Assembly: GCA_947089135.1 (NCBI GenBank)
Contig: CAMUJF010000002.1
Coordinates: forward strand, 62,001-126,000
Reading direction: 5' to 3'
Origin: an uncultured Clostridia bacterium
GTDB lineage: Bacteria; Bacillota; Clostridia; Oscillospirales; Ruminococcaceae
DNA length: 64,000 bases
How positions within the stretch are numbered: the stretch's first letter is position 1; every line of letters begins with the position of its first letter. The notes under the pieces are model-generated. The model ran no database searches. It was not told where the DNA came from and saw only the letters and a list, made by a program, of their open reading frames with translations. Below, in pieces: positions 24,689-32,582 of this stretch. The position numbers were made by a program, and so were the translations under genes.

Positions 24689-25477
24689 TTATTTTCTGAA
24701 AATATCAAGAGAATGATTTGTAACACCAACCATATCCTGCCGTTCGCAGGTTGCAAAATGGTACTTCAAATACAATTCAAAGGTATCGTTATCCATTTGG
24801 TCAATCGCTTCCCGCAACAGCAGCGCACAGCCATCAACGGCAACGTAATGCAGACGTGTCGTAGGAAATACCGACATCAATTTGTCAATATCTTCCTTGC
24901 GGACAAGCTCAAACAGTTCTTTCGGCTCGGAGGATACGGCAAAGGTTACAGGGTCGATAAGTCCGTTTTCAATATACTCGGCAACACTTAAATTCCCGCG
25001 GGCAAAATAGTTAATCAGACATATGTCGGAGATAATGTACGCCGCAAAAATGATACCGCCCTGCTTTGTCACGCGGACAGCCTCCTTCAAAGCCTGCCGT
25101 TTGTCCTCGTCATTGTAAAGATGATACAGCGGACCCAGCAGCAGAGTGATGTCATATTTGTTGTCGGGAAAAGCCGACAAGTCCAAAGCGTTGCCCTGCG
25201 TAACGGTTATTTTTTCGTCGGGCATAGTATTTTGGCGGAAAATCTCAATGTTATGCTCCACCAGCTCCACCGCGTCAACGTTATATCCGCGGCGCGCCAA
25301 GGCGTGGGAATAGCGTCCCGTTCCAGCGCCTATTTCAAGCACATTGTCGCCCTCGCGTATGTACTTCTCTATATAGCGCATTGTTGTGAGGAACTCGACA
25401 GCTCCGTGCTTTGTCTCCAGACGACCGTTTTCGTCGTAAGAATTGTAGTAGTCTACTAAATATTGATTTGTATTCAT
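24689..25477 (-). CDS. Class I SAM-dependent methyltransferase
   Basis: A 262-aa protein with SAM-binding motif I VLEIGAGTGRYSHALARRG, an acidic post-I residue (VDAVELVEHN) and LLLGPLYHLYNDEDKRQAL, the last seen in many small-molecule methyltransferases. The start MNTNQYLVDYYNSYDENGR follows GGGGAGGTACAAA; five residues upstream in frame have no ribosome site. It is in a run of accessory genes on the minus strand with short gaps. Substrate unknown. Confidence 0.88.
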   Translation of the reverse strand: MNTNQYLVDYYNSYDENGRLETKHGAVEFLTTMRYIEKYIREGDNVLEIGAGTGRYSHALARRGYNVDAVELVEHNIEIFRQNTMPDEKITVTQGNALDLSAFPDNKYDITLLLGPLYHLYNDEDKRQALKEAVRVTKQGGIIFAAYIISDICLINYFARGNLSVAEYIENGLIDPVTFAVSSEPKELFELVRKEDIDKLMSVFPTTRLHYVAVDGCALLLREAIDQMDNDTFELYLKYHFATCERQDMVGVTNHSLDIFRK

Positions 25478-25516
25478 TTTGTACCTCCCCAAAATAAAAA
25501 TGTCACTTATATTTCA

Positions 25517-26206
25517 TCAATGTTTTGAGTACTCAGCAAAGAAAAACAAAGGCAAGTCACTGTTTTTATTTTTTCCGTTGTATGAAACAGGTTCGCAGAC
25601 CTCTTTCAGCATAAATCCGTTTTTTGCCGCGGCATTTAAGTAATATGACAAAGGACGGTGAAAATGATTTGTCTTTCCCCAAAACTCATTGGTAAACTGA
25701 TAGGGTTCAATATATTTTTCCATTGCTTTAGCATAACAATATCCGCTTTCATCTTTAAGCCAGCGGCCGTCATAAAACGCAGGGTGAACTATTGAATAAT
25801 ATAAAATGCCGTCTGCTTTGAGAAGTCTGCTACATTCCGAAAAAACAAGGTCAATATTTTCGATATCCATGAAGACCTGATTGGAAAATACAATATCAAA
25901 CCGACCGCTTTCAAAATCCAACGGCTTTGTAATGTCCATAACAGAAAAGTCTGCCATAGGGTAGCGTTTCTTAGCTATTTCTATCATTTTTTCGGATCCG
26001 TCAATTCCTGCCGCATTTGCGCCAATGCTCCTGAAATAATCGGTATAAAAGCCGTATCCGCAGCCAAGGTCTAATATTTTTTCGCCGCTGAAATGCTTAA
26101 ATCTGCTCATAACAACTTTTTTATTGACCTCAACGTACTCAGAGCTTTCCTGATCTTCTGCATATTTTAATGCGGCATTGTTCCATTGTGTTATTGTATC
26201 GTTCAT
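25517..26206 (-). CDS. Class I SAM-dependent methyltransferase
   Basis: A 229-aa protein with motif I ILDLGCGYGFYTDYFRSIG and post-I GIDGSEKMIEIA. FDIVFSNQVFMDIENIDLVF is motif II/III of UbiE/COQ5-like methyltransferases. GAGGTAAATGGTAA precedes the ATG. It begins 8 bp after the GNAT gene upstream, so the two are co-transcribed. It is not closely similar to the neighbouring methyltransferase, so this is not a tandem duplication. Confidence 0.87.
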   Translation of the reverse strand: MNDTITQWNNAALKYAEDQESSEYVEVNKKVVMSRFKHFSGEKILDLGCGYGFYTDYFRSIGANAAGIDGSEKMIEIAKKRYPMADFSVMDITKPLDFESGRFDIVFSNQVFMDIENIDLVFSECSRLLKADGILYYSIVHPAFYDGRWLKDESGYCYAKAMEKYIEPYQFTNEFWGKTNHFHRPLSYYLNAAAKNGFMLKEVCEPVSYNGKNKNSDLPLFFFAEYSKH

Positions 26207-26213
26207 TTACCAT

Positions 26214-26708
26214 TTACCTCAAATCTTTGTAGTACGGGCAAATATCCTCATAAGTACCGTCTTTCATTCGGAAACCCTTGGGAATAGTCCCAAGCTGTTT
26301 AAATCCCAACCGCTCGTAAAGATTTCTTGCATGGGTGTTTGTCGCGACTACCGCATTGAACTGCAGTATGCGGAAACCGCACCGCTTGCCCTGAACAAGG
26401 CAGTCCTCCACAAGCTTTCTGCCGATGTGGTAGCCGCGGAAAGCCTTTTTCACAGCAAAGCTTGCGTTGCAGATGTGTCCGCACCGTCCTACATTGTTGG
26501 GGTGGAGAATGTACAGACCCATTACCTCCTGCCTGTCGATATCGAACGCCACGCCGCAGTAGCTCTGCTCTCTGAAAAAGTTTGCCCCCGTGACCTCGTT
26601 CAAAAGCTCCTCTTGGGGAAAAGCAATGCCGTCCGTAACGACCTCGTTCCAAATTTCAATCATTTCGGGAAGATATTTTCCTATGTAGCTTCTTATTTCG
26701 ATTTGCAT
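26214..26708 (-). CDS. GNAT family N-acetyltransferase
   Basis: A 164-aa acetyl-CoA-dependent acetyltransferase. The CoA-binding loop is in VKKAFRGYHIGRKLVEDCL, and the C-terminal VATNTHARNLYERLGFKQLG is the usual motif B. The start MQIEIRS has CAGGAG upstream. It is adjacent to the DUF402 gene (14-bp gap) and the methyltransferase. Acceptor unknown. Confidence 0.88.
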   Translation of the reverse strand: MQIEIRSYIGKYLPEMIEIWNEVVTDGIAFPQEELLNEVTGANFFREQSYCGVAFDIDRQEVMGLYILHPNNVGRCGHICNASFAVKKAFRGYHIGRKLVEDCLVQGKRCGFRILQFNAVVATNTHARNLYERLGFKQLGTIPKGFRMKDGTYEDICPYYKDLR

Positions 26709-26722
26709 AAATATTTCTCCTG

Positions 26723-27325
26723 TCATACATTTTTCCTAAAAACATTATCATTATTTTCAATTCTTTTCATTGCAAGCTTTAAAATATTTTCACACCATAA
26801 CTCCGTTTTTTGGACGTCCGAGCATAGCTCCGAAACTATAGCGTTTCCCTCTTTTATTGCCCTTTGGTACTGCTCCTCGGAAAGCTCTCCCGACTCATAG
26901 GCAGCGTCCAGCTCATCGCGGTCGTCTATGGAAACGTCTCCCTCAACGTCAAACACCACGTCCAAATACTGATCCGTAAAATAAGCAACGTTGTCCCCGT
27001 CATATCCCCAATTGTCGATTACGTCAACATACCATACCGAAACCGACTTTGAATATTTCACGCCTTGGACTGTCTTTGACTTAGGGAGAAATTTTGCCGT
27101 TATTGCGCGGTACTGACCGTCCGGTATCAGCTGAAGCCACAGCATTCCCTCGCCGCATACGGGGATTTTCCCCGCCTTGGGCTTTTCCCAAAAGAAGTAA
27201 TCTCCCGAGACCAATTCTATTATGCTGACAAGACCGTTAAAAACCTCCGTATCCATTCGCATCTGATAATATGGAAATCCCTGAAAACCCCACTTTTTGT
27301 CCCTGTCCAGACGTTTTTTAGTCAT
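26723..27325 (-). CDS. DUF402 domain protein (FomD/nucleotide phosphatase-like)
   Basis: A 200-aa protein. The central section SVWYVDVIDNWGYDG... FTDQYLDVVFDVEGDVSIDDRDELDAAY matches the DUF402 barrel, whose members hydrolyse nucleoside tri/diphosphates or CMP-phosphonates with metal. Conserved Asp residues in TDQYLDVV and DDRDELD fit the metal site. GGGAGAGATACTG precedes the ATG. It probably belongs to the accessory run on this strand. The specific substrate is unknown. Confidence 0.78.
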   Translation of the reverse strand: MTKKRLDRDKKWGFQGFPYYQMRMDTEVFNGLVSIIELVSGDYFFWEKPKAGKIPVCGEGMLWLQLIPDGQYRAITAKFLPKSKTVQGVKYSKSVSVWYVDVIDNWGYDGDNVAYFTDQYLDVVFDVEGDVSIDDRDELDAAYESGELSEEQYQRAIKEGNAIVSELCSDVQKTELWCENILKLAMKRIENNDNVFRKNV

Positions 27326-27371
27326 CAGTATCTCTCCCTTTAAGTTATAACAGCATTTACATAGGTCTGCT

Positions 27372-27824
27372 TTATTTGCATAATTGTTTTTTCTGCTGTT
27401 CTGTAATTTTTAGAATATATTGGTACGAAAATTCAATACCGCTGCAAGTCAGATTTTCACACATATGCGGCGGATCGTTTTCGCCAAAACCTGTCGGACG
27501 CAATTCAAAACATCTTAATGAACCAAATGTCCTGTCAAATGCAGCTGCAAAATTATAGCAGGCAGACACAATCTCATCTTCCGTTTTTCCAAGTTCCCGA
27601 AGATAAATTCCTATAAACATAAGCGTACCTTCAACTAAACCGCACTGCGCCCTGTATCCTCCTGCGCCGTGCAATCCTACCGCAGACCAAATTGTCTGCG
27701 GCTCAACGGCAGTTTTAAACAATTCACTTAAACAAATTAGCGTAGTCCTTGCACAATTTATATCATCGTTCCAGTATAACTCATGTACCCGATTTATTAT
27801 ATATTCTTTCATAACCGTATTCAT
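27372..27824 (-). CDS. C_GCAxxG_C_C-family protein
   Basis: A 150-aa protein with an NCARTTL segment, GLHGAGGYRAQCGLVEGTLM and later single cysteines (SACYNFA, CFELRP, MCENLTCSG). The arrangement resembles the C_GCAxxG_C_C redox/metal family, although the GCAxxG motif is altered here to GAGGYRAQCG. A second in-frame ATG lies four codons in. AT-rich compared with the metabolic genes. The metF-end-like sequence at 27846-27882 lies just upstream. Confidence 0.7.
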   Translation of the reverse strand: MNTVMKEYIINRVHELYWNDDINCARTTLICLSELFKTAVEPQTIWSAVGLHGAGGYRAQCGLVEGTLMFIGIYLRELGKTEDEIVSACYNFAAAFDRTFGSLRCFELRPTGFGENDPPHMCENLTCSGIEFSYQYILKITEQQKKQLCK

Positions 27825-27845
27825 ACTTTCTTATAAATGTTCGTT

Positions 27846-27882
27846 TAAAGCAGCGGCTTAACGCTTTTATTTATCGTCCGAA
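27846..27882 (-). repeat. metF 3'-end-like repeat, copy C
   Basis: About 79% identical over 33 bp to the end of metF and 81% over 37 bp to copy B. On the minus strand it still encodes RTINKSVKPLL followed by a stop, against RKISESVKSLL in metF. It overlaps the end of the GNAT gene at 27867. Confidence 0.75.
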
Positions 27883-28403
27883 GAAAAATTTTCATTCAAA
27901 TTTGCAATGTAGTAAAATGAATCTTCATGACCTCTGAATACCTGATTGCCTAAATACTTCATTCCTATCTTTTCCAATACTTTTCTTGAAGCTGTGTTTT
28001 CAGGCTCTGCCATTCCGTAAATTCCCTTAATATCGGTGTCAGCAAATGAACTCTTAATAATTTGCTTTCCAAGTTCGGAGGCATAGCCTTTTCCCCAGTA
28101 CGATACTCCGATTTTGAATTCAATTTCCGGCTCGTTCTCTTTATAAGGATTTAATCCGCATAATCCGATCAATTGGTTTGTATTTTTCTCTATTACCGCT
28201 CCGTGGAAACAATCAAGCGTTTTAAAGTCTTTATTTATCATAAATTTGACGTATTCTTCCGTACGCTGTTTATCCCATGGATTATTTTTATCTTTCGTAT
28301 ATATATGAACCCTTCTATTGGACATAATTCCAAACAATTCATCAATATCACTCAGCATATACTGACGGACAATTAACCGCTCCGTTTCAAAATGTAAATG
28401 CAT
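27867..28403 (-). CDS. GNAT family N-acetyltransferase (RimJ/RimL type)
   Basis: A 178-aa protein beginning LHFETERLIVRQYMLSDIDELF, the typical RimJ/RimL start. It also has IGVSYWGKGYASELGKQII (CoA loop) and AEPENTASRKVLEKIGMKYLG. Related enzymes acetylate N-terminal Ser/Ala of ribosomal proteins or small molecules. GTGGGAGACATTAAGTT precedes the ATG. The last codons lie inside a repeat that mimics the 3' end of metF. AT-rich relative to metF, suggesting it arrived separately. Confidence 0.88.
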   Translation of the reverse strand: MHLHFETERLIVRQYMLSDIDELFGIMSNRRVHIYTKDKNNPWDKQRTEEYVKFMINKDFKTLDCFHGAVIEKNTNQLIGLCGLNPYKENEPEIEFKIGVSYWGKGYASELGKQIIKSSFADTDIKGIYGMAEPENTASRKVLEKIGMKYLGNQVFRGHEDSFYYIANLNENFSSDDK

Positions 28404-28416
28404 AACTTAATGTCTC

Positions 28417-28432
28417 CCACAAAATTCAAATT
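28417..28432. repeat. 16-bp sequence shared with 48272-48287
   Basis: CCACAAAATTCAAATT occurs identically here, upstream of the GNAT start, and at 48272-48287, upstream of another accessory gene that also lies inside repeat-flanked DNA. On the minus strand it reads AATTTGAATTTTGTGG and runs into the ribosome site. Confidence 0.6.
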
Positions 28433-28442
28433 AACTTACTTA

Positions 28443-28480
28443 CCAAAGAAGCGACTTAACGCCTCCATTTATCGTCTGAA
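28443..28480 (-). repeat. metF 3'-end-like repeat, copy B
   Basis: About 79% identical over 33 bp to the metF end at 29034-29067. On the minus strand it encodes QTINGGVKSLLW and a stop, so the peptide VKSLL is conserved. It separates two GNAT genes. Confidence 0.75.
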
Positions 28481-28497
28481 AATAAAATATAAATTGA

Positions 28498-28995
28498 TCA
28501 TTTCTTTATAACCATATTGCATCTCGTCCACATTTCATTGCCGAAAGCAAATGCATTATCCGTATTCGTCCGTTCTGTGAAGCCCGCGCTTAAATAGCAT
28601 TTCTTTGCATTGATATTTTCCGAAAAAACATTAAGCTGTACCGCGTCCGCTTTTGTAATTTCAAAACCGTATTTTACAGCCAAAGAAATCATTTCCCGCC
28701 CGTAGCCTTTTCCGCGGAACTTCGGCGCTGTTACCACAAATTTCAGCATACCCTCGTTTGTATCCGTATTCACGGAATAGCAAAAGAACCCGACTAATTT
28801 TCCATCATTCGTTGTCGCAACATACGGACTGTCTTTAAACTTAACCGCAAATTCTTCAAGCGTTTCCTCAAAATTTCTTTTTTGCAGCGGATAACTTATC
28901 AGGTTAGCGCACCACATTGCGTGTGTTCTTTCATCGGTTATCCATTTTTCCATTTCATCAAAATCCAATGCGGATATATACGGTCTTATTCTCAT
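28498..28995 (-). CDS. GNAT family N-acetyltransferase
   Basis: A 165-aa acetyltransferase with VTAPKFRGKGYGREMISLAV (CoA loop) and VFSENINAKKCYLSAGFTER. The start MRIRPYIS follows TGGAGGCAAAAT; six residues further upstream have no support. It lies 38 bp downstream of metF and is followed by a metF-end-like repeat, so it appears to have been inserted at the metF 3' end. Substrate unknown. Confidence 0.88.
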   Translation of the reverse strand: MRIRPYISALDFDEMEKWITDERTHAMWCANLISYPLQKRNFEETLEEFAVKFKDSPYVATTNDGKLVGFFCYSVNTDTNEGMLKFVVTAPKFRGKGYGREMISLAVKYGFEITKADAVQLNVFSENINAKKCYLSAGFTERTNTDNAFAFGNEMWTRCNMVIKK

Positions 28996-29033
28996 ATTTT
29001 GCCTCCATAACAATAACTATCAACTGTAAACTG

Positions 29034-29894
29034 TCAAAGCAGCGACTTCACGCTTTCGCTTATCTTCCTCGCAACATAAGGATTATTCATAGTGTAAAGA
29101 TGTATGCCGTCCACGCCGCTGGAAATAAGGTCTACGATCTGATCGACAGCGTAGGCAATTCCCGCGTCGCGGAGAGCCTCGGGATTGTTTTCGTACTTCT
29201 GCATCATCTTGGAAAACTTAGCCGGCAGACTTGCGCCGCACATTGATACCATGCGCTCTATCTGCTTTTTGTTTGTAACGGGCATTATTCCAGCCTCCAC
29301 GGGGACGGTCACTCCCGCAATAGCAAGCATTTCGCGGAACTTGTGGAAAACGGCATTGTCGAAGAAAAGCTGGGACATTAAATGCTCCGCGCCCGCCTCT
29401 ATCTTGATTTTCAGACTGTTTATGTCCTCAGCAAAGCTTGCCGCCTCAAGGTGACATTCAGGGTAGCAAGCTCCCGAAACGTGGAAATCACCGTTTTCCT
29501 TGATAAAACGGGTCAGGTCGCTTGCGTACTCAAAATCATGGAGACGCGGTATTTCAGGGTTTACGTCCCCCCTGAGCGCAAGAATATTTTCAATGCCGCG
29601 CTCCTTGAACTGATCAAGAATTGTCAGTACACTTTCCTTTGTGCTGTAAACGCAGGTCAAGTGTGCCGCCGAGGGTATGCCCAGCTCGTTCTGAATGTAG
29701 GCGGCAATGTCGCAGGTAGCGGTGTCCGCGGCATTTCCGCCCGCTCCGTAGGTAACGCTTATAAAGTCGGGGGACAGGTCTTTCAGCTCAGCAAGAGTGC
29801 TGTAAACAGTCTCGATAGAACTTGTTTTTTTCGGGGGAAAAACCTCGAATGACAGGACAGTCCTGCCTTTGTTAAAAAGTGACGATAGTTTCAT
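29034..29894 (-). CDS. metF: Methylenetetrahydrofolate reductase
   Basis: A 286-aa TIM-barrel enzyme reducing 5,10-methylene-THF to 5-methyl-THF, the methyl donor for MetH. Family features are LSFEVFPPKKTSS at the N-terminus (catalytic Glu), SVTYGAGG, HLTCVYSTKE, ILALRGDVNPE and LMSQLFFDN. The length is normal for bacterial MetF. AAAGGAGAAAACAT precedes the start; the ATG overlaps the stop codon of the small gene upstream (ATGA), indicating translational coupling. Its last 33 bases are imitated twice downstream (copies B and C). Confidence 0.95.
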   Translation of the reverse strand: MKLSSLFNKGRTVLSFEVFPPKKTSSIETVYSTLAELKDLSPDFISVTYGAGGNAADTATCDIAAYIQNELGIPSAAHLTCVYSTKESVLTILDQFKERGIENILALRGDVNPEIPRLHDFEYASDLTRFIKENGDFHVSGACYPECHLEAASFAEDINSLKIKIEAGAEHLMSQLFFDNAVFHKFREMLAIAGVTVPVEAGIMPVTNKKQIERMVSMCGASLPAKFSKMMQKYENNPEALRDAGIAYAVDQIVDLISSGVDGIHLYTMNNPYVARKISESVKSLL

Positions 29895-30205
29895 ATGTTT
29901 TCTCCTTTGTTTTTTATATTTTCCAAATCACGGTGCAAAGCTTCAATTTCTTGTTGCAGTCTTAAAATTTCCGACATAACGTTTTGTTCGGTTTTTTGCA
30001 GCCTTTCCTCGGCAAGCTTTTTTTCAGCCCAATTAAGGTACTTTTCCATAACGCCGATTATTTCCGCGTCGGTCATATCGGAAGTTATCTCAGCATTGTC
30101 ACGCTTCATAAGAGCCGCTGCGCGATATTTCAGGGATTCTACCTCGTCAATAATCGCCGCCGTTTTGGGCGGTATTTTTGCACGTTTCTTTTTGTTTCCG
30201 CCCAT
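29891..30205 (-). CDS. Small coiled-coil protein coupled to metF
   Basis: A 104-aa, highly charged protein. It has a basic start (MGGNKKKRAKIPPK), a helical middle (AAIIDEVESLKYRAAALM; MTDAEIIGVMEKYLNWAEKKL) and a C-terminal coiled coil (MSEILRLQQEIEALHRDLENI). It matches no family I know. It overlaps metF by 4 bp, so it is probably co-translated and may affect metF expression or activity, but that is only positional inference. The ribosome site GAAAGG fits better with an ATG at 30212 in another frame, which opens a 21-codon ORF. Confidence 0.65.
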   Translation of the reverse strand: MGGNKKKRAKIPPKTAAIIDEVESLKYRAAALMKRDNAEITSDMTDAEIIGVMEKYLNWAEKKLAEERLQKTEQNVMSEILRLQQEIEALHRDLENIKNKGENI

Positions 30206-30310
30206 AACCCATAAACAGATCCTTTCTCAAAATTGTAAGCAGGTCTCATCATACTCATTTGCCGCCTATATCGGTTTAATTGACGGAGCAATACTATAAA
30301 TCTGCTGATT

Positions 30311-30346
30311 AAAGCCGGTACGGCGCAGACGTGCCGTACCGGCTTT
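30311..30346 (-). terminator. Strong hairpin downstream of galK
   Basis: Stem AAAGCCGGTACGGC (30311-30324) pairs perfectly over 14 bp with 30333-30346, loop of 8. It lies about 97 bp past the galK stop codon on the minus strand and before the coiled-coil gene. The T-run is short (TTTAAT), so termination is likely but not certain. Confidence 0.65.
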
Positions 30347-30442
30347 AATGTATTTTTAAGCGTTTTGAAATAACACAAGGCTTTATTAGCTTATTTTTTT
30401 CTTGGATTTAAAAGTACATTTGCCTGACTTCATTCGGGCGTT

Positions 30443-31687
30443 TCAGCATATCTTCGTTCCGCCGAGGGGACGTATGTACAGACAGTAGCAGCTTCCCGAA
30501 CCGAAAAGCTTTTCCATGCCCGAAACAAAACCGCCCAGCATATCGTTGGGGACAAACGCCTGTATCGTACCGGCAAAGCCTCCGCCGTGAACACGGCACG
30601 CGCCCCGTCCGTTCAGAAGCTTTTCAGCGGTGTAAAGTCCCAGAACCATACCCTGCTCGCGAGAGTCGGAAACAGCAAAAATATTCTGCAAATACTTGAA
30701 AGAGCTGTTTCCGCTTGCCGTTACCTCGTGCAGGAAAGCCTTGAAGTCTCCGCTGTCAAGGGCGGCAGCTTCGCGGTCAACTCTTGCATTTTCGTCAAAA
30801 AAGTGCATTGCACGGGAAACCGCTCTGTCTCCGCAGCTTTTACGGACAGCCTCAACGTTCTCCATAAGCTGTTCGGGTGTAATATCCCTCAGCTCGGATT
30901 TTCCGAAAAATTCAGCTACCGACTTCATTTCCTTGGGAATAGCCGCATATTCGGGGGTGAGGTCAGCGTGGTTTCCCTTGGTATCCACAATGCAGAGACT
31001 ATGCCCGCTTGCGGCAAAATCATAATCAATAGAGCGTATGAAAGGTTCTTCGGGATTTTCAAAATCTATCTCGATAAATCCTCCAACCGAGGACGCCATC
31101 TGATCCATAAGACCGCTGGGCTTGCCGAAGTGTACGTTTTCGGCGTATTGAGCTATCTGAGCTATCTTTACTGCGCTGACATTTCCGCCGTTATAGAGAT
31201 GGGAAAGAATAGTTCCTATAAGTACCTCAAACGCTGCGGACGAGGAAATACCGCTGCCTTTCAGAACGCTTGAAGTTGTGTATGCTTTGAAGCCTCCCAC
31301 GGAAAAACCGTTTCGGCTCATACCGTCGGCGACGCCCCGTATCAGGGCGGCGGAGGTGTTTTTGTCTCCCTCGCAGACTGAAAGGTTGGAGGTATCTACC
31401 GTATCCTGAGGAAAGCCCTCCGATTTAACGGTGATGATACCGTCGTCGGTTGGTACCACAAATGCGATAACGTCAAGACTTACCGCCGCAGCAAGGACTT
31501 TTCCGCGGTTGTGGTCGGTGTGGTTTCCGCCGATCTCGGTACGTCCCGACGCGGAAAAGATCATAGCGTTTTCCGCAGCTCCGAACAGTTCCCCAAAAGC
31601 CTTTTCAGCTCTTTGGTAACGTTCCTTCTGGGCGGACAGCGCGTTTTTTCCGTACAGCTTTTCAAGTGTGGCGTCAATGTTTTTCAT
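30443..31687 (-). CDS. galK: Galactokinase
   Basis: A 414-aa GHMP kinase that phosphorylates galactose at C1, the first Leloir step. The signature GRTEIGGNHTDHNRG corresponds to the galactokinase motif (usually GRVNLIGEHTDYN). KGSGISSSAAFE is the phosphate-binding loop, and HGGGFAGTIQAF is motif 3. The start MKNIDATLEK has AAAGGAGAATCCAAT upstream; eight residues before it are not used. galE lies far away at 59 kb, so the Leloir genes are dispersed; galT is not in the window. Confidence 0.93.
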   Translation of the reverse strand: MKNIDATLEKLYGKNALSAQKERYQRAEKAFGELFGAAENAMIFSASGRTEIGGNHTDHNRGKVLAAAVSLDVIAFVVPTDDGIITVKSEGFPQDTVDTSNLSVCEGDKNTSAALIRGVADGMSRNGFSVGGFKAYTTSSVLKGSGISSSAAFEVLIGTILSHLYNGGNVSAVKIAQIAQYAENVHFGKPSGLMDQMASSVGGFIEIDFENPEEPFIRSIDYDFAASGHSLCIVDTKGNHADLTPEYAAIPKEMKSVAEFFGKSELRDITPEQLMENVEAVRKSCGDRAVSRAMHFFDENARVDREAAALDSGDFKAFLHEVTASGNSSFKYLQNIFAVSDSREQGMVLGLYTAEKLLNGRGACRVHGGGFAGTIQAFVPNDMLGGFVSGMEKLFGSGSCYCLYIRPLGGTKIC

Positions 31688-31714
31688 ATTGGATTCTCCT
31701 TTGTAATTCAATAA

Positions 31715-31837
31715 GGGGCATGCCCCATAATTTAACGCGGCAAGCCGCTGCTTCGCTGCGGTGAGGAATCGGTAAGGGGGATCAATCCACTGCCGATTCC
31801 GAAAATGGAACCCGACATCGGCTCAGCGAAGCTGAGC
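31715..31837. other. Palindrome-rich intergenic region upstream of galK
   Basis: Five adjacent inverted repeats: GGGGCATGCCCC (31715-31726), GCGGC/GCCGC (31737-31748), CCGC/GCGG (31745-31761 region), GGAATCGG/CCGATTCC (31765-31800) and GCTCAGC/GCTGAGC (31821-31837). None is a classic terminator and no family is recognised. They would form a structured 5' leader or intercistronic mRNA segment between the methyltransferase and galK. Confidence 0.6.
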
Positions 31838-31865
31838 AAAGAGGCAGGGTGACATCTTGCCCAAG

Positions 31866-32546
31866 TTATTTTACAGAAATAAAAGCCGCCTGACAGCAGG
31901 ACAGCGCAAAGACCTCGGATTCCGCAAATTCGCATTCTCTAAGCATTTCAAGGCTTTCGGAAACAGTTATGGGGAAATAGCTTTTGCCGTATCTTTCCAG
32001 GTGCCTGCGGCAGGCTTCGGGAGACCTCCCGCTGTCTAACTGGAAGCTTTCCCAGCGTTTCAGATAAAGCTTTTCAAGTACTTTTCCTGAGGTTGCGAAA
32101 TTTTCCGCCGTAATGAGCAAACCTCCAGTTTTGAGCACGCGGAAACAATTTTGCAAAGCGGCTTTTCTTTTGTCCGTTCCGAAATAATGATTAACAAGAA
32201 TTGCGGTGACTATATCGAAAGTTTCCGGTTCAAAATTTTTACTGAAATCAATATCGGAAATGTCGGAAACAAGGAACTCCGCTTCGGAAAATGGGAAACG
32301 GTTTTTGCAAATGCCGGTCATTTCCGCGGAAATATCGAAGAAAACGAACCTTTCCACATGGATTTCTCCAAGCACGGATTCTGCGGTTTTTCCCGTGCCG
32401 CAGCCGATATCAAGCCACGACAGAGGTTTATTTCCGAGAAGCTTTGCCGTTTCCGATATTTGCCTGTACAGTTCATCATAAAAGGGAACAGTCCTGCGTA
32501 TTTCCTTATCATAGTCGTTTGCGGCAAATGCAGAAGTATTGTTCAT
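31866..32546 (-). CDS. Class I SAM-dependent methyltransferase
   Basis: A 226-aa protein. Motif I is LSWLDIGCGTGKTAESVLG, then FFDISAEMTGICKNRF, and FDIVTAILVNHYFGTDKRKAAL. The layout fits the Methyltransf_25/12 type often annotated as trans-aconitate or tRNA-modifying enzymes, but the substrate is not evident. AAAGGAAATATCCGAA precedes the ATG. It lies 36 bp downstream of rodA on the same strand and may be co-transcribed with it. Confidence 0.87.
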   Translation of the reverse strand: MNNTSAFAANDYDKEIRRTVPFYDELYRQISETAKLLGNKPLSWLDIGCGTGKTAESVLGEIHVERFVFFDISAEMTGICKNRFPFSEAEFLVSDISDIDFSKNFEPETFDIVTAILVNHYFGTDKRKAALQNCFRVLKTGGLLITAENFATSGKVLEKLYLKRWESFQLDSGRSPEACRRHLERYGKSYFPITVSESLEMLRECEFAESEVFALSCCQAAFISVK

Positions 32547-32582
32547 TTCGGATATTTCCTTTCCGTTTGCGGGAATTTCCCT

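Noticed and set aside
25498..25515. Sequence CTTATATTTCAT beside another methyltransferase gene, resembling the maa-end copy at 43583-43615
   Set aside because: Only 12 bases match exactly in AT-rich DNA and no neighbouring gene ends with the corresponding peptide, so chance cannot be excluded.
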